A stretch of 64,000 nt of DNA, taken from the NCBI GenBank assembly GCA_020403425.1, contig JADBXR010000006.1, forward strand, positions 62,001 through 126,000, read 5' to 3'. The DNA comes from Chitinophagaceae bacterium (GTDB lineage: Bacteria > Bacteroidota > Bacteroidia > Chitinophagales > Chitinophagaceae). Positions within the stretch are counted from its first letter, which is position 1, and every line of letters begins with the position of its first letter. The notes under the pieces were generated by a model. That model saw only the letters and a list, made by a program, of their open reading frames with translations. It searched no databases and was not told where the DNA came from. Positions 55,237 to 63,809 of this stretch are shown in pieces. The position numbers were made by a program, and so were the translations under genes.

Positions 55237-56343
55237 TTATTTACCGGAAAGTTTCAAGCTCGGAAACCAACTTTTCATAAAGGGTTTCTCAAACAATAAA
55301 AACAGGGTTGCTGAGAAAAACCAAAGGCAAATAATATAAGTGACTGATATTATTAATGTCATAATAACGTTCCCTCGGTATGTTGTAAAAAAAAATTTGT
55401 CGAATATAAGTAAAAGAAATATATGATAAAGATAAATTGTATAACACATACCTCCTGTGTAACGAATAAATTTCAGCTGTAGAATGCTTCGAAAGAAAGA
55501 TTGAGTATGGAAAGTTCTATTTAACAATATATATAATAATAAACAATATAAAAAAACGACTCGAATGTTACTGGATCTACTTTCAATGATAAATAGAGAA
55601 ATCACAATAACACAGAGTAGAATCCCATTAGCTACCGGAGGAATTTTCCAATTTTCTGAAAAGTTCAGCCCTGGCGAAACGGCTGCCAGAATCCCAATAA
55701 AAAAAAAATGTAGAAAATTGAGCAAGTTATAAGAAGCTGGATGATAATATTTATTAAGAAATACACTAGACAATATCATAGTAATACAGAAAAAAACTTG
55801 CCACTTTGAATCTTTAAATACTTTTTTCTTTAGTAAATAAAATATTATAGGGAAAATTATATAAAAGGCTATCTCTACTTCAAGAGACCATGTTACTCCA
55901 TTGATAACGGAGGGCATATCGTAAACCCATGAGTGAAGATAAAATATGCTATAGATCAGGTTGGGCAGTAATGAAGCAAGTTGCTTATGATAAATACAAA
56001 AGAAATAAATCAATAACGATATTATATATGGTGGCTCCAGCCGTGTAATTCTTCTCCAATAATACTGCTTGATGTTAAGACTCTCTCTAGAAAAGAAATT
56101 GTGAGCTAAAATAAAGCCGGAGATTGCAAAAAATATCCTTACGCCATTAGCTCCTCTTTCCAAAATCACTTGCCAGGAAGTAAAAGAATTTCTAAGCTCG
56201 GCAAACTCAAAAAAATGCACCGACGTATGGCAGATAATAACAAAGAGAATGGCTATGAAACGAAATCCATCAATTTCTGAGACATATTCTCCACTAGACG
56301 TGACCCGCTTTAAAGAATCTAGTTTTAAAAAAACTGAAAACAT
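55237..56343 (-). CDS. Acyltransferase 3 family membrane O-acyltransferase (OafA-like)
   Basis: This 368-residue protein has about ten membrane helices and the family start EIDGFRFIAILFVIICHTS with the catalytic His. LERGANGVRIFFAISGFILAHNFF and ITRLEPPYIISLLIYFF follow. The acyltransferase 3 family adds acetyl or other acyl groups to surface sugars. The gene is very A+T-rich. It lies between the dehydratase and the reductase genes. Confidence 0.9.
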   Translation of the reverse strand: MFSVFLKLDSLKRVTSSGEYVSEIDGFRFIAILFVIICHTSVHFFEFAELRNSFTSWQVILERGANGVRIFFAISGFILAHNFFSRESLNIKQYYWRRITRLEPPYIISLLIYFFCIYHKQLASLLPNLIYSIFYLHSWVYDMPSVINGVTWSLEVEIAFYIIFPIIFYLLKKKVFKDSKWQVFFCITMILSSVFLNKYYHPASYNLLNFLHFFFIGILAAVSPGLNFSENWKIPPVANGILLCVIVISLFIIESRSSNIRVVFLYCLLLYILLNRTFHTQSFFRSILQLKFIRYTGGMCYTIYLYHIFLLLIFDKFFFTTYRGNVIMTLIISVTYIICLWFFSATLFLLFEKPFMKSWFPSLKLSGK

Positions 56344-56383
56344 CTATTCGTTTACAAATGAACAATTACATACCAATTGTTAT

Positions 56384-57283
56384 TCAGGATACTTTAAATA
56401 CATCCAAAACAGGTAATGGTGCCCATTTTAATTCAACACGGGCTTTTGTATCATCAAAAGTCAGTTCTGAGGTAATTTTGCTAAGCTTCAATGTATTCAG
56501 GGGAGCTTTATCGGCCAAGGCATCTCCGAATCGTGCCACAAACTTGGCTAACCCAATCGGCAGATTTAAAACCCGTTTTCGACCTACATGCTTGGCAATC
56601 AGGTGACTTAATTCAAAAAAAGATGGATGACATCCATCTGTCAAATGAAATGTTCCGTTTTTGCCGATAGCTTGAACAACGGCTCTGGCAACATCAGAGG
56701 CCATGACCATACTTTTCCTGGCAACTCCCCCTTCAATATTGAAATAGTAGCCTTTACGTATCGCTTGCACCATACTTCGTAGATTACCAGGGGCATCCCT
56801 ACCAATCACCAAAGGCAGTCTGAATATGACGCACTGGATATTTCTTTCAGTACACCAGTCCCTTAAATACTTCTCTGCCATGATCTTACTTTTACCGTAA
56901 GCGTCTTTAGCATTGAGGGGTGTATCTTCTGTAAGGTTGGCACCAGACAAACGGCCATATACAGCCACCGTACTTATGAAAACAATTGATTTTGGTGGGG
57001 TATTCTCTAGTAATTCTAGCAAGCGGATGGTACCCTTAACATTGACATCATAGAATGCTTGTTTATCTTTTTCACTTTTAGGAATCGAATGGGCCTTACC
57101 GGCAACATGAACAACAATGTCGAATTTTTCAGTGATCTTTGCATTACATTCACGCAGATCATATTGGTAATCACTGTTTGAATTCCTTCCTAAAAGCTTC
57201 ACTTCAAAACCCGAAGTAGCTCTAAACTTATTAACGATTTCGCCTCCTAAAAACCCAGAGCCTCCTGTAATCAGTACTTTCAT
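56384..57283 (-). CDS. NAD-dependent reductase/epimerase, WbpV/WreQ-like
   Basis: This 299-residue extended SDR protein starts KVLITGGSGFLGGEIVNKF and has IVVHVAGKAHSIP, STVAVYGRLSGANLTEDTP, the catalytic YGKSK near residue 130 and RLPLVIGRDAPGNLRSMV, with KLLGRNSN near 32. The HVAGKAH and YGPG-like signatures resemble the 4-ketoreductases WbpV and WreQ that finish QuiNAc or FucNAc synthesis, either at the nucleotide or the lipid-linked stage. A plain UDP-hexose 4-epimerase is the other possibility. The dehydratase and small transferase lie nearby, in support of the first idea. Confidence 0.75.
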   Translation of the reverse strand: MKVLITGGSGFLGGEIVNKFRATSGFEVKLLGRNSNSDYQYDLRECNAKITEKFDIVVHVAGKAHSIPKSEKDKQAFYDVNVKGTIRLLELLENTPPKSIVFISTVAVYGRLSGANLTEDTPLNAKDAYGKSKIMAEKYLRDWCTERNIQCVIFRLPLVIGRDAPGNLRSMVQAIRKGYYFNIEGGVARKSMVMASDVARAVVQAIGKNGTFHLTDGCHPSFFELSHLIAKHVGRKRVLNLPIGLAKFVARFGDALADKAPLNTLKLSKITSELTFDDTKARVELKWAPLPVLDVFKVS

Positions 57284-57324
57284 TGAACTTTTTTATAAAA
57301 TCAGTCCATCATGATACGTATGTA

Positions 57325-58539
57325 TCAATGATTAACAATTGAAACATACTTGTCAATGATTTTTTCTTCTGTGTATTCACATTCTACAAAGGCTCTAGCT
57401 TTAGAGCCTTTCTCACAGATTTCTCCATACTTAGCTATATTCAAAGTTTTCAAAAAATGAATAATTTTTTCGGACTCATCCCAGCTAAATCCCCATCCGA
57501 TATCCTGTTTTTTAACATACTCAAAAATTTCTGAGCCAGCATCTCCTATATAAAGGACCGGCTTTCCTGCTGCCATAATATTATAAATTTTAGAAGGTAC
57601 TCCTAACCCGTACATCCCTTCGCATAAAGTAACCAGGCCTATATCACAAGAATTCAAAAAAATCACTTGTTCCGAACGTGGCTTTGATTCAAAAAAAAGA
57701 ATACTTTTATTAATAGCTCCGTTTTTTTGTGCCAAATTCTTTACTTTATCTTTAAAAGCTCCATTTCCAATAATTACTAATCTGAGACAGGGGTTATTTA
57801 CCTTTAAAAAAAGTGCAACAAAAGAGTCTAATCCCTGCACACGTCCAATATTTCCGGCAAATTCAATTACGATCTTATTGTTCAAATCAACATTAAAGTA
57901 AATATTTCTATTAGCATTGATCAAATTATCCGGAAATACTTCTTCGTGATCTGCCCAGTTTGTTATAACAGAAATTCTACTTCTTTCAATCCCCTTTTTT
58001 TCAAAAAGAACAGCCATATCGGAACCACAGGCAATCAAGTGATTTGCCTGTCGATATGCCACTTTAAATATGTTTAACATAAATTTATATAATGCAGAAT
58101 TACCCTTAATCAGTCCTGATACTGCCGCATTTTCGGGGAAAATGTCTTGTAGGATAATGTATAAACGAAACCTTATGAAAAACTTCAAAAAGGAAACCGT
58201 GGTTAGCAATGTTGGCGGGTTTGTTACCAGTATCACTTTGTCACTTCTTTTGATTCTGGCAATTACGATGAAACTTACCCTTATGGTAAAGTATAAAAAT
58301 AAAATTATTCTAATAAATAAATTATTCTTATTCCAAGATGGAGTTGTAACACGGTTTATTATGATATTTTTATTAATCTCTCGTTTGGAACTCAGAGCAG
58401 CAGATTGATATTGGGCAGATCCGCAAATAACATGTATCTGCCCATCTTTCGCCAGTCTATCAGCGATTCGTGTTATTACATACCCAGTTGAAATCTCATC
58501 TGGATAAAATATTTGAGATATTATCCATACTTTCCCCAT
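57325..58539 (-). CDS. Glycosyltransferase family 4, WbuB-like
   Basis: This 404-residue protein begins VWIISQIFYPDEISTGYVITRIADRLA. The GT4 nucleotide-binding end includes IEFAGNIGRVQGLDSFVALFL near residue 230 and the ExxxxxG-like LCEGMYGLGVPSKIYNIMAAGKPVLYIGDAGSEIFEYV near 310-345. WbuB-type enzymes transfer L-FucNAc or its epimer in O-antigen clusters that carry the fnl or qnl genes, and those genes lie just upstream here. So it likely adds the L-sugar made by them. Confidence 0.85.
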   Translation of the reverse strand: MGKVWIISQIFYPDEISTGYVITRIADRLAKDGQIHVICGSAQYQSAALSSKREINKNIIINRVTTPSWNKNNLFIRIILFLYFTIRVSFIVIARIKRSDKVILVTNPPTLLTTVSFLKFFIRFRLYIILQDIFPENAAVSGLIKGNSALYKFMLNIFKVAYRQANHLIACGSDMAVLFEKKGIERSRISVITNWADHEEVFPDNLINANRNIYFNVDLNNKIVIEFAGNIGRVQGLDSFVALFLKVNNPCLRLVIIGNGAFKDKVKNLAQKNGAINKSILFFESKPRSEQVIFLNSCDIGLVTLCEGMYGLGVPSKIYNIMAAGKPVLYIGDAGSEIFEYVKKQDIGWGFSWDESEKIIHFLKTLNIAKYGEICEKGSKARAFVECEYTEEKIIDKYVSIVNH

Positions 58540-58594
58540 TCTACTTCAATTAGTCGTTAACATTCTAATGATAACAGTTTACCTGAAATCTTCC

Positions 58595-59755
58595 TCACAC
58601 CTTATAAAATTCTTTTCTGACTGTATCTTTTTTCCAAACAGTTCTGTTGACAAAATCTATATAACTTAAAATAATCCTAACAACCTTTATAGAAACGTTT
58701 TCTACATCATAGTCCCTAATAATTCTCGTACAATTCGGATTTCCCCTGTATTGTGATACTACAATATCTACAGTCTCAATTACACGATCTCTTTCAATAC
58801 CGGACATAATAACCGTTCCTTCATCCATTCCTTCTGGCCTTTCATGGGCTGCCCTTATCATGATCGCTGGAAAATTTAATATTGAAGATTCTTCAGTAAT
58901 AGTACCACTATCAGAAATAACACAGCAAGCATTTTCCTGAAGGGCTATATAATCAAAGAATCCCATAGGCTTCATGAAGTTTATAAGCGGATTCAATTGA
59001 ATATCTTCCTTAATATTTTCTAATCTTTTCTTTGTTCTGGGATGTGTTGAAACAATAAGCGGATATCTGTATTTTTCCGCTATTGCATTTAGAGAATCTA
59101 CTAGTTTTTTTAAATTTTCCGGGTAGTCTACATTTTCTTCTCTGTGGATTGAAACAACAAAGTATTCTTTCCTTTTAATATCCAATCGTTCGATTACACC
59201 GCAGGAATCGATCTGCGGTCTGTAGAAAGTAAGAATCTCCTTCATGCATGAACCCGTCTTGATCACTGTTTCTGGCCTTAATCCTTCCTTGATTAAGTAA
59301 TCACGCGCCTGTTCAGTAAGTGGCATATTAATATCGCTCAGATGATCTACTATTTTACGATTCAATTCTTCAGGAACTCGCTGATCGAAACATCTGTTTC
59401 CCGCTTCCATATGAAAAATAGGGATTTGTCTGCGTTTTGCTGAAATCACAGCCAAACAAGAATTAGTATCTCCATAAAGTAACACTGCGTCAGGAGCTAT
59501 CTTTTCAAGAATCTCATCCGACTTTATTATTACATTTCCGATTGTCTCAGCAGTTGTCGTTCCAACTGCATTCAGAAAATAATCTGGCTTTCGTACACCC
59601 AGATCATTAAAGAATATTTCATTAAGCTCATAGTCATAGTTTTGACCGGTATGTACAATAATGTGTTCAACTCCTTTATCTAGTTCGCTCATTACCCTGC
59701 TCAATTTTATTATTTCCGGTCTTGTACCGACAATGGTCATAACTTTGGTTCTCAT
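58595..59755 (-). CDS. UDP-N-acetyl-sugar 2-epimerase (WecB/FnlC/QnlB-like)
   Basis: This 386-residue cytoplasmic enzyme has the 2-epimerase signatures VMTIVGTRPEIIKLSRVM, IVHTGQNYDYELNEIFF near residue 35, LLYGDTNSCLAVISAKRRQIPIFHMEAGNRCFDQRVPEELNRKIVDHLSD (spanning about 92-140) and SDSGTITEESSILNFPAIMIR near 280. In L-FucNAc and L-QuiNAc pathways the last step is a C2 epimerisation by such an enzyme, called FnlC/WbjD or QnlB/WbvD. Its position right after the RmlD-like gene supports that pathway rather than simple UDP-ManNAc formation. Confidence 0.9.
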   Translation of the reverse strand: MRTKVMTIVGTRPEIIKLSRVMSELDKGVEHIIVHTGQNYDYELNEIFFNDLGVRKPDYFLNAVGTTTAETIGNVIIKSDEILEKIAPDAVLLYGDTNSCLAVISAKRRQIPIFHMEAGNRCFDQRVPEELNRKIVDHLSDINMPLTEQARDYLIKEGLRPETVIKTGSCMKEILTFYRPQIDSCGVIERLDIKRKEYFVVSIHREENVDYPENLKKLVDSLNAIAEKYRYPLIVSTHPRTKKRLENIKEDIQLNPLINFMKPMGFFDYIALQENACCVISDSGTITEESSILNFPAIMIRAAHERPEGMDEGTVIMSGIERDRVIETVDIVVSQYRGNPNCTRIIRDYDVENVSIKVVRIILSYIDFVNRTVWKKDTVRKEFYKV

Positions 59756-59766
59756 TAGTTTACATT

Positions 59767-60654
59767 TTATTTATAAATATCAAAATATTTTTCACTATCA
59801 ATACGGAGATCTTCTATCAGTTCATCCCATGTCAGTTTCTTTTCTCCAATAGTTTTATAAAATCTGTCGGATATCAGGTCCTTTTTGGAATGGTAGGTAG
59901 TATCGTCAGAAATAACTGCACCCACGTTAAATGCCTTATTAAACAAATTTAATAGTTCTAGTTTTGAAATCGGTTCAGAAGAAACATTATAGACTCCTGA
60001 AAGATCTGGATAGTCATTTATTATCTTCAATACATATTTCGCCATCTGATTAGTAGTGATGCCAGAATAGATTGCACCAGAGAAACCTTTAATACTTTTA
60101 TTGCTTTGTTTTAGAAACCATTCAAGCAACTCGGTTTTATTTTCTAGCTCTCGTCCAATCATAGATCCCCTCAGTGTAAGTGTCTGAGCTGACCTGGCAA
60201 CTTCTCCAAGAGCCTTAGTTCTTCCGTATGTGTCATACGCATCAGTAATATCAGATTCCTCATAAGCACCCTTTTTTCCAGAAAAAACACAATCTGTACT
60301 AAAATGAATGAATCTCTTCCCAGAATATTTTCCCACCCATTCACTTAAAAAGTGCGGTAAAGCAGCGTTGATTATAATTGAGTCGGATATTACATGATCA
60401 ATACCTCTGCGAATGGTAATTCCGACAGCATTAATAATTATATCCGGTTGAATATTTTCAAGTATTGTTGTGAGCAAAGATAAATTAGTCAGGTTAGTCT
60501 GGTCTATTACTCTGGACTTATCATACAAATTTGAAAAGGAAATATCATTCAAAGACCTTTTTATAAGAATCCATGTATCCGTATATCTTTCAGATAAGAC
60601 CTGATACATTTTATGGCCAATCATTCCATTTCCACCTAAAATTAAAATCCTCAT
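59767..60654 (-). CDS. RmlD-like UDP-4-keto-sugar reductase (WbvR/QnlA type)
   Basis: This 295-residue SDR protein begins RILILGGNGMIGHKMYQVLSE, has DIIINAVGITIRRGIDH, FIHFSTDCVFSGKKGAYEESD near residue 125, and YGRTKALGEV with the catalytic Tyr and Lys. It resembles RmlD. The usual second enzyme for UDP-L-FucNAc, FnlB/CapF, is about 370 residues with a C-terminal cupin domain, which is missing here. RmlD homologues take this step in the UDP-L-QuiNAc pathway. Its start overlaps the fnlA stop by 4 bases. Confidence 0.85.
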   Translation of the reverse strand: MRILILGGNGMIGHKMYQVLSERYTDTWILIKRSLNDISFSNLYDKSRVIDQTNLTNLSLLTTILENIQPDIIINAVGITIRRGIDHVISDSIIINAALPHFLSEWVGKYSGKRFIHFSTDCVFSGKKGAYEESDITDAYDTYGRTKALGEVARSAQTLTLRGSMIGRELENKTELLEWFLKQSNKSIKGFSGAIYSGITTNQMAKYVLKIINDYPDLSGVYNVSSEPISKLELLNLFNKAFNVGAVISDDTTYHSKKDLISDRFYKTIGEKKLTWDELIEDLRIDSEKYFDIYK

Positions 60655-61661
60655 TGTATAGAATTAAGAGTCTCCTGAACAAAATCAAGCTTTAGCAAGA
60701 TATCTTTCAGCTCCATATTCGATAATCTGTAAGTGTTGTGTGAATGGTATTCCTCCATCTGGTCAACCTGCCGATCTCCCTGTTCAAAATACTTGCTGTA
60801 ATTCAAATCCCGATTATCTGCTTTTATACGATAGTGCGTATTCATATCTTCCGCATGCGCAAATTCCTCCCTGGTAAGCAGTGACTCATAAAGCTTTTCA
60901 CCGTGACGTGTACCTATCACTCGCACTTTCAGATTACTTTTATAAATTTCCAATAAAGTATTGGCAAGTGTTTCAATAGTAGCTGCTGGTGCTTTTTGAA
61001 CAAAAATGTCACCTGCCTGTCCATGCTCAAAGGCAAACAATACCAAATCTACAGCCTCTTCCAATGTCATTATGAACCTTGTCATGTTGGGATCGGTTAC
61101 GGTTAGATCCATTCCTTTCCGCATTTGTTCAACAAAATGAGGTATAACAGAACCACGGGATGCAAGCACATTGCCATACCTAGTTATGGTAATAACAGTA
61201 TCGGTTACGCTCCTTGATTTTGCAATAGCTACTTTTTCCATTACACCTTTGGTCATTCCCATTGAATTAATTGGATAAACTGCTTTATCAGTGCTCAAAC
61301 AGATTACCCTTTTCACTTTGAACCGGATGGCAGATTCTAGTACATTTTCGGTGCCAAATACATTGGTCTTAACAGCTTCAATCGGAAAAAACTCACAGGA
61401 TGGTACCTGCTTTAAAGCTGCCGCATGAAACACATAATCAACCCCATTCATAGCCGCATTGATGCTATTTATATCGCGAACGTCTCCGATATAAAATTTG
61501 ACTTTATCCGAAGCAAGTTCAACACGCATATCATGCTGTTTCTTTTCATCACGGCTAAAAATTCTGATCTCTTTGATATCGCTTAACAGCATTTTTTTCA
61601 GTACAGCATTCCCAAAAGAACCTGTACCGCCTGTAATCAACAAAACCTTGTCTTTAAACAT
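60651..61661 (-). CDS. fnlA: UDP-GlcNAc 4,6-dehydratase/5-epimerase FnlA (CapE/WbjB family)
   Basis: This 336-residue soluble SDR enzyme is shorter than the CapD type and has no membrane part. Motifs include LLITGGTGSFGNAVLKKML, YVFHAAALKQVPSCEFFPIEAVKTNVFGTENVL (about 75-107), LSTDKAVYPINSMGMTKGVMEKV, ITRYGNVLASRGSVIPHFVEQM and GTRHGEKLYESLL, then EDMNTHYRIKADNRDLNYSKYF near residue 265. It makes the 4-keto-6-deoxy-L-arabino/talo intermediate from UDP-GlcNAc. It is the first of three coupled genes, followed by the RmlD-like reductase and the 2-epimerase. Confidence 0.94.
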   Translation of the reverse strand: MFKDKVLLITGGTGSFGNAVLKKMLLSDIKEIRIFSRDEKKQHDMRVELASDKVKFYIGDVRDINSINAAMNGVDYVFHAAALKQVPSCEFFPIEAVKTNVFGTENVLESAIRFKVKRVICLSTDKAVYPINSMGMTKGVMEKVAIAKSRSVTDTVITITRYGNVLASRGSVIPHFVEQMRKGMDLTVTDPNMTRFIMTLEEAVDLVLFAFEHGQAGDIFVQKAPAATIETLANTLLEIYKSNLKVRVIGTRHGEKLYESLLTREEFAHAEDMNTHYRIKADNRDLNYSKYFEQGDRQVDQMEEYHSHNTYRLSNMELKDILLKLDFVQETLNSIQ

Positions 61662-61665
61662 TTAA

Positions 61666-62880
61666 TTACTTTTTATATACGAAATGATTTATAACGACTC
61701 CCAGAATTACCTGAAACAGGGTCACGAGGCTTATGAAATTATCAAAAAAAACACTCGTGAATAAGGCGTAGAATAATGCAGAATAAGAGATAAGGCTACC
61801 GAGAGTCCCGGATGTTGCAGAAAAATAAAAAATTGTAATAATCATCTGTAGAACTCCAACAAAAATAATAGCACCAATGATTCCGAAATCGTGGAGATAG
61901 TTTGCGAAAAAACTAGATACATTAAATGCATCGTCATCCAGCACTACAGAATATTTATCATTCTCATTAAACAGCCTGTTTCGTATGAAAGAAGGCATCA
62001 ATCCATTTAGGGAATATTTAAAACTATAAGCAGGTTCTAAATTGTTTATGTTCAAAACAATATTATTGATCGGTGTAGTGGCATACAGATATACCCATAC
62101 AAACCCACTGGGAATTTTCTCTGCAATGTCAGCATATTTCTCGTTTACAAAAGCTGATGTAGAAAAAGCACTTGACTCACCGCTTCTGGAATCGCCAACT
62201 AAACCAAAAACGATAATAAACAAAACAATACTAATAGAAATAATAAATGTACGTTTAATATTAACTTTATTAAAAAATAGATACGCGCATAAAATTTCTA
62301 TTAATACCCATAAAAGTACAGCCCTGGACATTACTAGTATTGGCCAAGTTAGTAATAGGATTACTTTATTCCTGTATTTTTTTTCTTTTGTAAAGACAAA
62401 AAGAATATAAAAACCCGTTACACAGGTGTAATAACAGGCATTCAACAATCCATGAATAGTTGGTATTCCGAAAGCCTTATAATCTAAATCATATTGTTTA
62501 AATATAATTACCGAAACAAGCGGTACCCCTTTAAAAAGCAGTATTTCAAAAAATGTAAAAAACAGCCAGAATTTATAAATTCTCTTTATAAAAGTTTCAA
62601 ACCGCTGTTGCTGTTTTTTCTCATTTATCCTGAAAAGCAAATCACGTGGCCGGTAAATAACTTTCTTAGAAAGAATTCTGACTAGGTAAACAAAGAAAAA
62701 AACAAAGGCAAATACAGAAATACTTGTATAAATAAGAATTTTAACATTACTATTTAAGCCACGAATATTATTTGTAAACTCAATTGAATACAAGTATAAC
62801 GTCAACAACCAAATACCTGAATACACAAGCAATGGATTGGAAAAATTGATTTCCAGCTTGATTTTCCTCTCATTATTCAC
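61666..62880 (-). CDS. Oligosaccharide repeat-unit polymerase-like membrane protein (Wzy)
   Basis: This 404-residue protein has about ten membrane segments and the Wzy-typical large periplasmic loop (about residues 240-310, YADIAEKIPSGFVWVYLYATTPINNI). DSRSG and PINNIVLN are among its few polar conserved-looking blocks. The start is GTG at 62878-62880 and shares one base with the preceding stop (TAGTG). It is very A+T-rich. With the other candidate at 37158 it makes two polymerases, which fits two different polymers. Confidence 0.8.
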   Translation of the reverse strand: MNNERKIKLEINFSNPLLVYSGIWLLTLYLYSIEFTNNIRGLNSNVKILIYTSISVFAFVFFFVYLVRILSKKVIYRPRDLLFRINEKKQQQRFETFIKRIYKFWLFFTFFEILLFKGVPLVSVIIFKQYDLDYKAFGIPTIHGLLNACYYTCVTGFYILFVFTKEKKYRNKVILLLTWPILVMSRAVLLWVLIEILCAYLFFNKVNIKRTFIISISIVLFIIVFGLVGDSRSGESSAFSTSAFVNEKYADIAEKIPSGFVWVYLYATTPINNIVLNINNLEPAYSFKYSLNGLMPSFIRNRLFNENDKYSVVLDDDAFNVSSFFANYLHDFGIIGAIIFVGVLQMIITIFYFSATSGTLGSLISYSALFYALFTSVFFDNFISLVTLFQVILGVVINHFVYKK

Positions 62881-63809
62881 TAAACTCTATTTCTTTTTAA
62901 AATGTGCACTTTATTCCAAAATACAACGGGGAAAAGAGAAAGTATCATTAATATAAAATATCTTAAACTAACTAATGCATTTCTTGATAGAGAAGAAAAA
63001 GCCTTGCCTTTTAAACCTTCAGACATATACCATCTTGCATCATAGTAATCGCCCCTGGCAAAAGCTTCCCGGAATGCATTCTTATACTTCTTCCGCAAGG
63101 ACGGGGCAAATTGCAGAATCTTATTCAATGTATATCTTCGCTCTGCTCCAAGAATAGACAATGACCTAGAAGTCAGCGAAGTCATGTGAACACGATATTT
63201 TGCATAGATTTTCTTCGTTACTCCTATTTTATACCTGCAAGCCATTTGCATGAAAAGGCAGTATTCTTCCGATGCTTTTACTTGGGGGTCAAAATTCAGA
63301 CGCGATTCCTCCAGAAAAGATTTTCTAAGCATAGAAGTTATTATGCTAATATCAAATTGATATAAAAGTTCCTCGAATATATCTCCGCTTTCATAAAGCG
63401 TAATAACATTGCGAAAATGCGAATTATCGGTATAGATTTCTTCAATACTTCCATAACACAGGCCATAATCAGGATTAGTTTCCATCAATTCGACCTGCTC
63501 CCTCAATTTATCAGGATCGCACCACACATCATCACAATCAATGAAAGTGATGTATTTTCCGCTGGCTTTTGCTAGAGCCTTATTCCTGGCTTCTCCCAAA
63601 ACTGTATTGGATTCAGCTCTGTAATATTTTACCTTATTACCATATTGTTTCGCTATTTCAGGGCTATTATCCGTGCTGCAATTATCCCAGAATATTATCT
63701 CCCAATTCTCATATGTCTGACTACATACAGAATTCATTGCCTCACTCAAGAATTCGCTTCCATTATAGCAGTTGATAATAACACTTACTAATGGATATTT
63801 ATTACCCAT
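62880..63809 (-). CDS. Glycosyltransferase family 2
   Basis: From the ATG at 63807-63809 this encodes 309 residues starting MGNKYPLVSVIINCYNGSEF, the GT-A N-terminus. WEIIFWDNCSTDNSPEIAKQYG, ARNKALAKASGKYITFIDCDDVWCDPDKL (with the DxD-like metal site near residue 95) and a C-terminal region with a hydrophobic segment follow. The start is chosen because it overlaps the stop of the preceding cupin gene by 8 bases; longer readings reach to 63920. The sugar transferred is unknown. Confidence 0.92.
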   Translation of the reverse strand: MGNKYPLVSVIINCYNGSEFLSEAMNSVCSQTYENWEIIFWDNCSTDNSPEIAKQYGNKVKYYRAESNTVLGEARNKALAKASGKYITFIDCDDVWCDPDKLREQVELMETNPDYGLCYGSIEEIYTDNSHFRNVITLYESGDIFEELLYQFDISIITSMLRKSFLEESRLNFDPQVKASEEYCLFMQMACRYKIGVTKKIYAKYRVHMTSLTSRSLSILGAERRYTLNKILQFAPSLRKKYKNAFREAFARGDYYDARWYMSEGLKGKAFSSLSRNALVSLRYFILMILSLFPVVFWNKVHILKRNRV

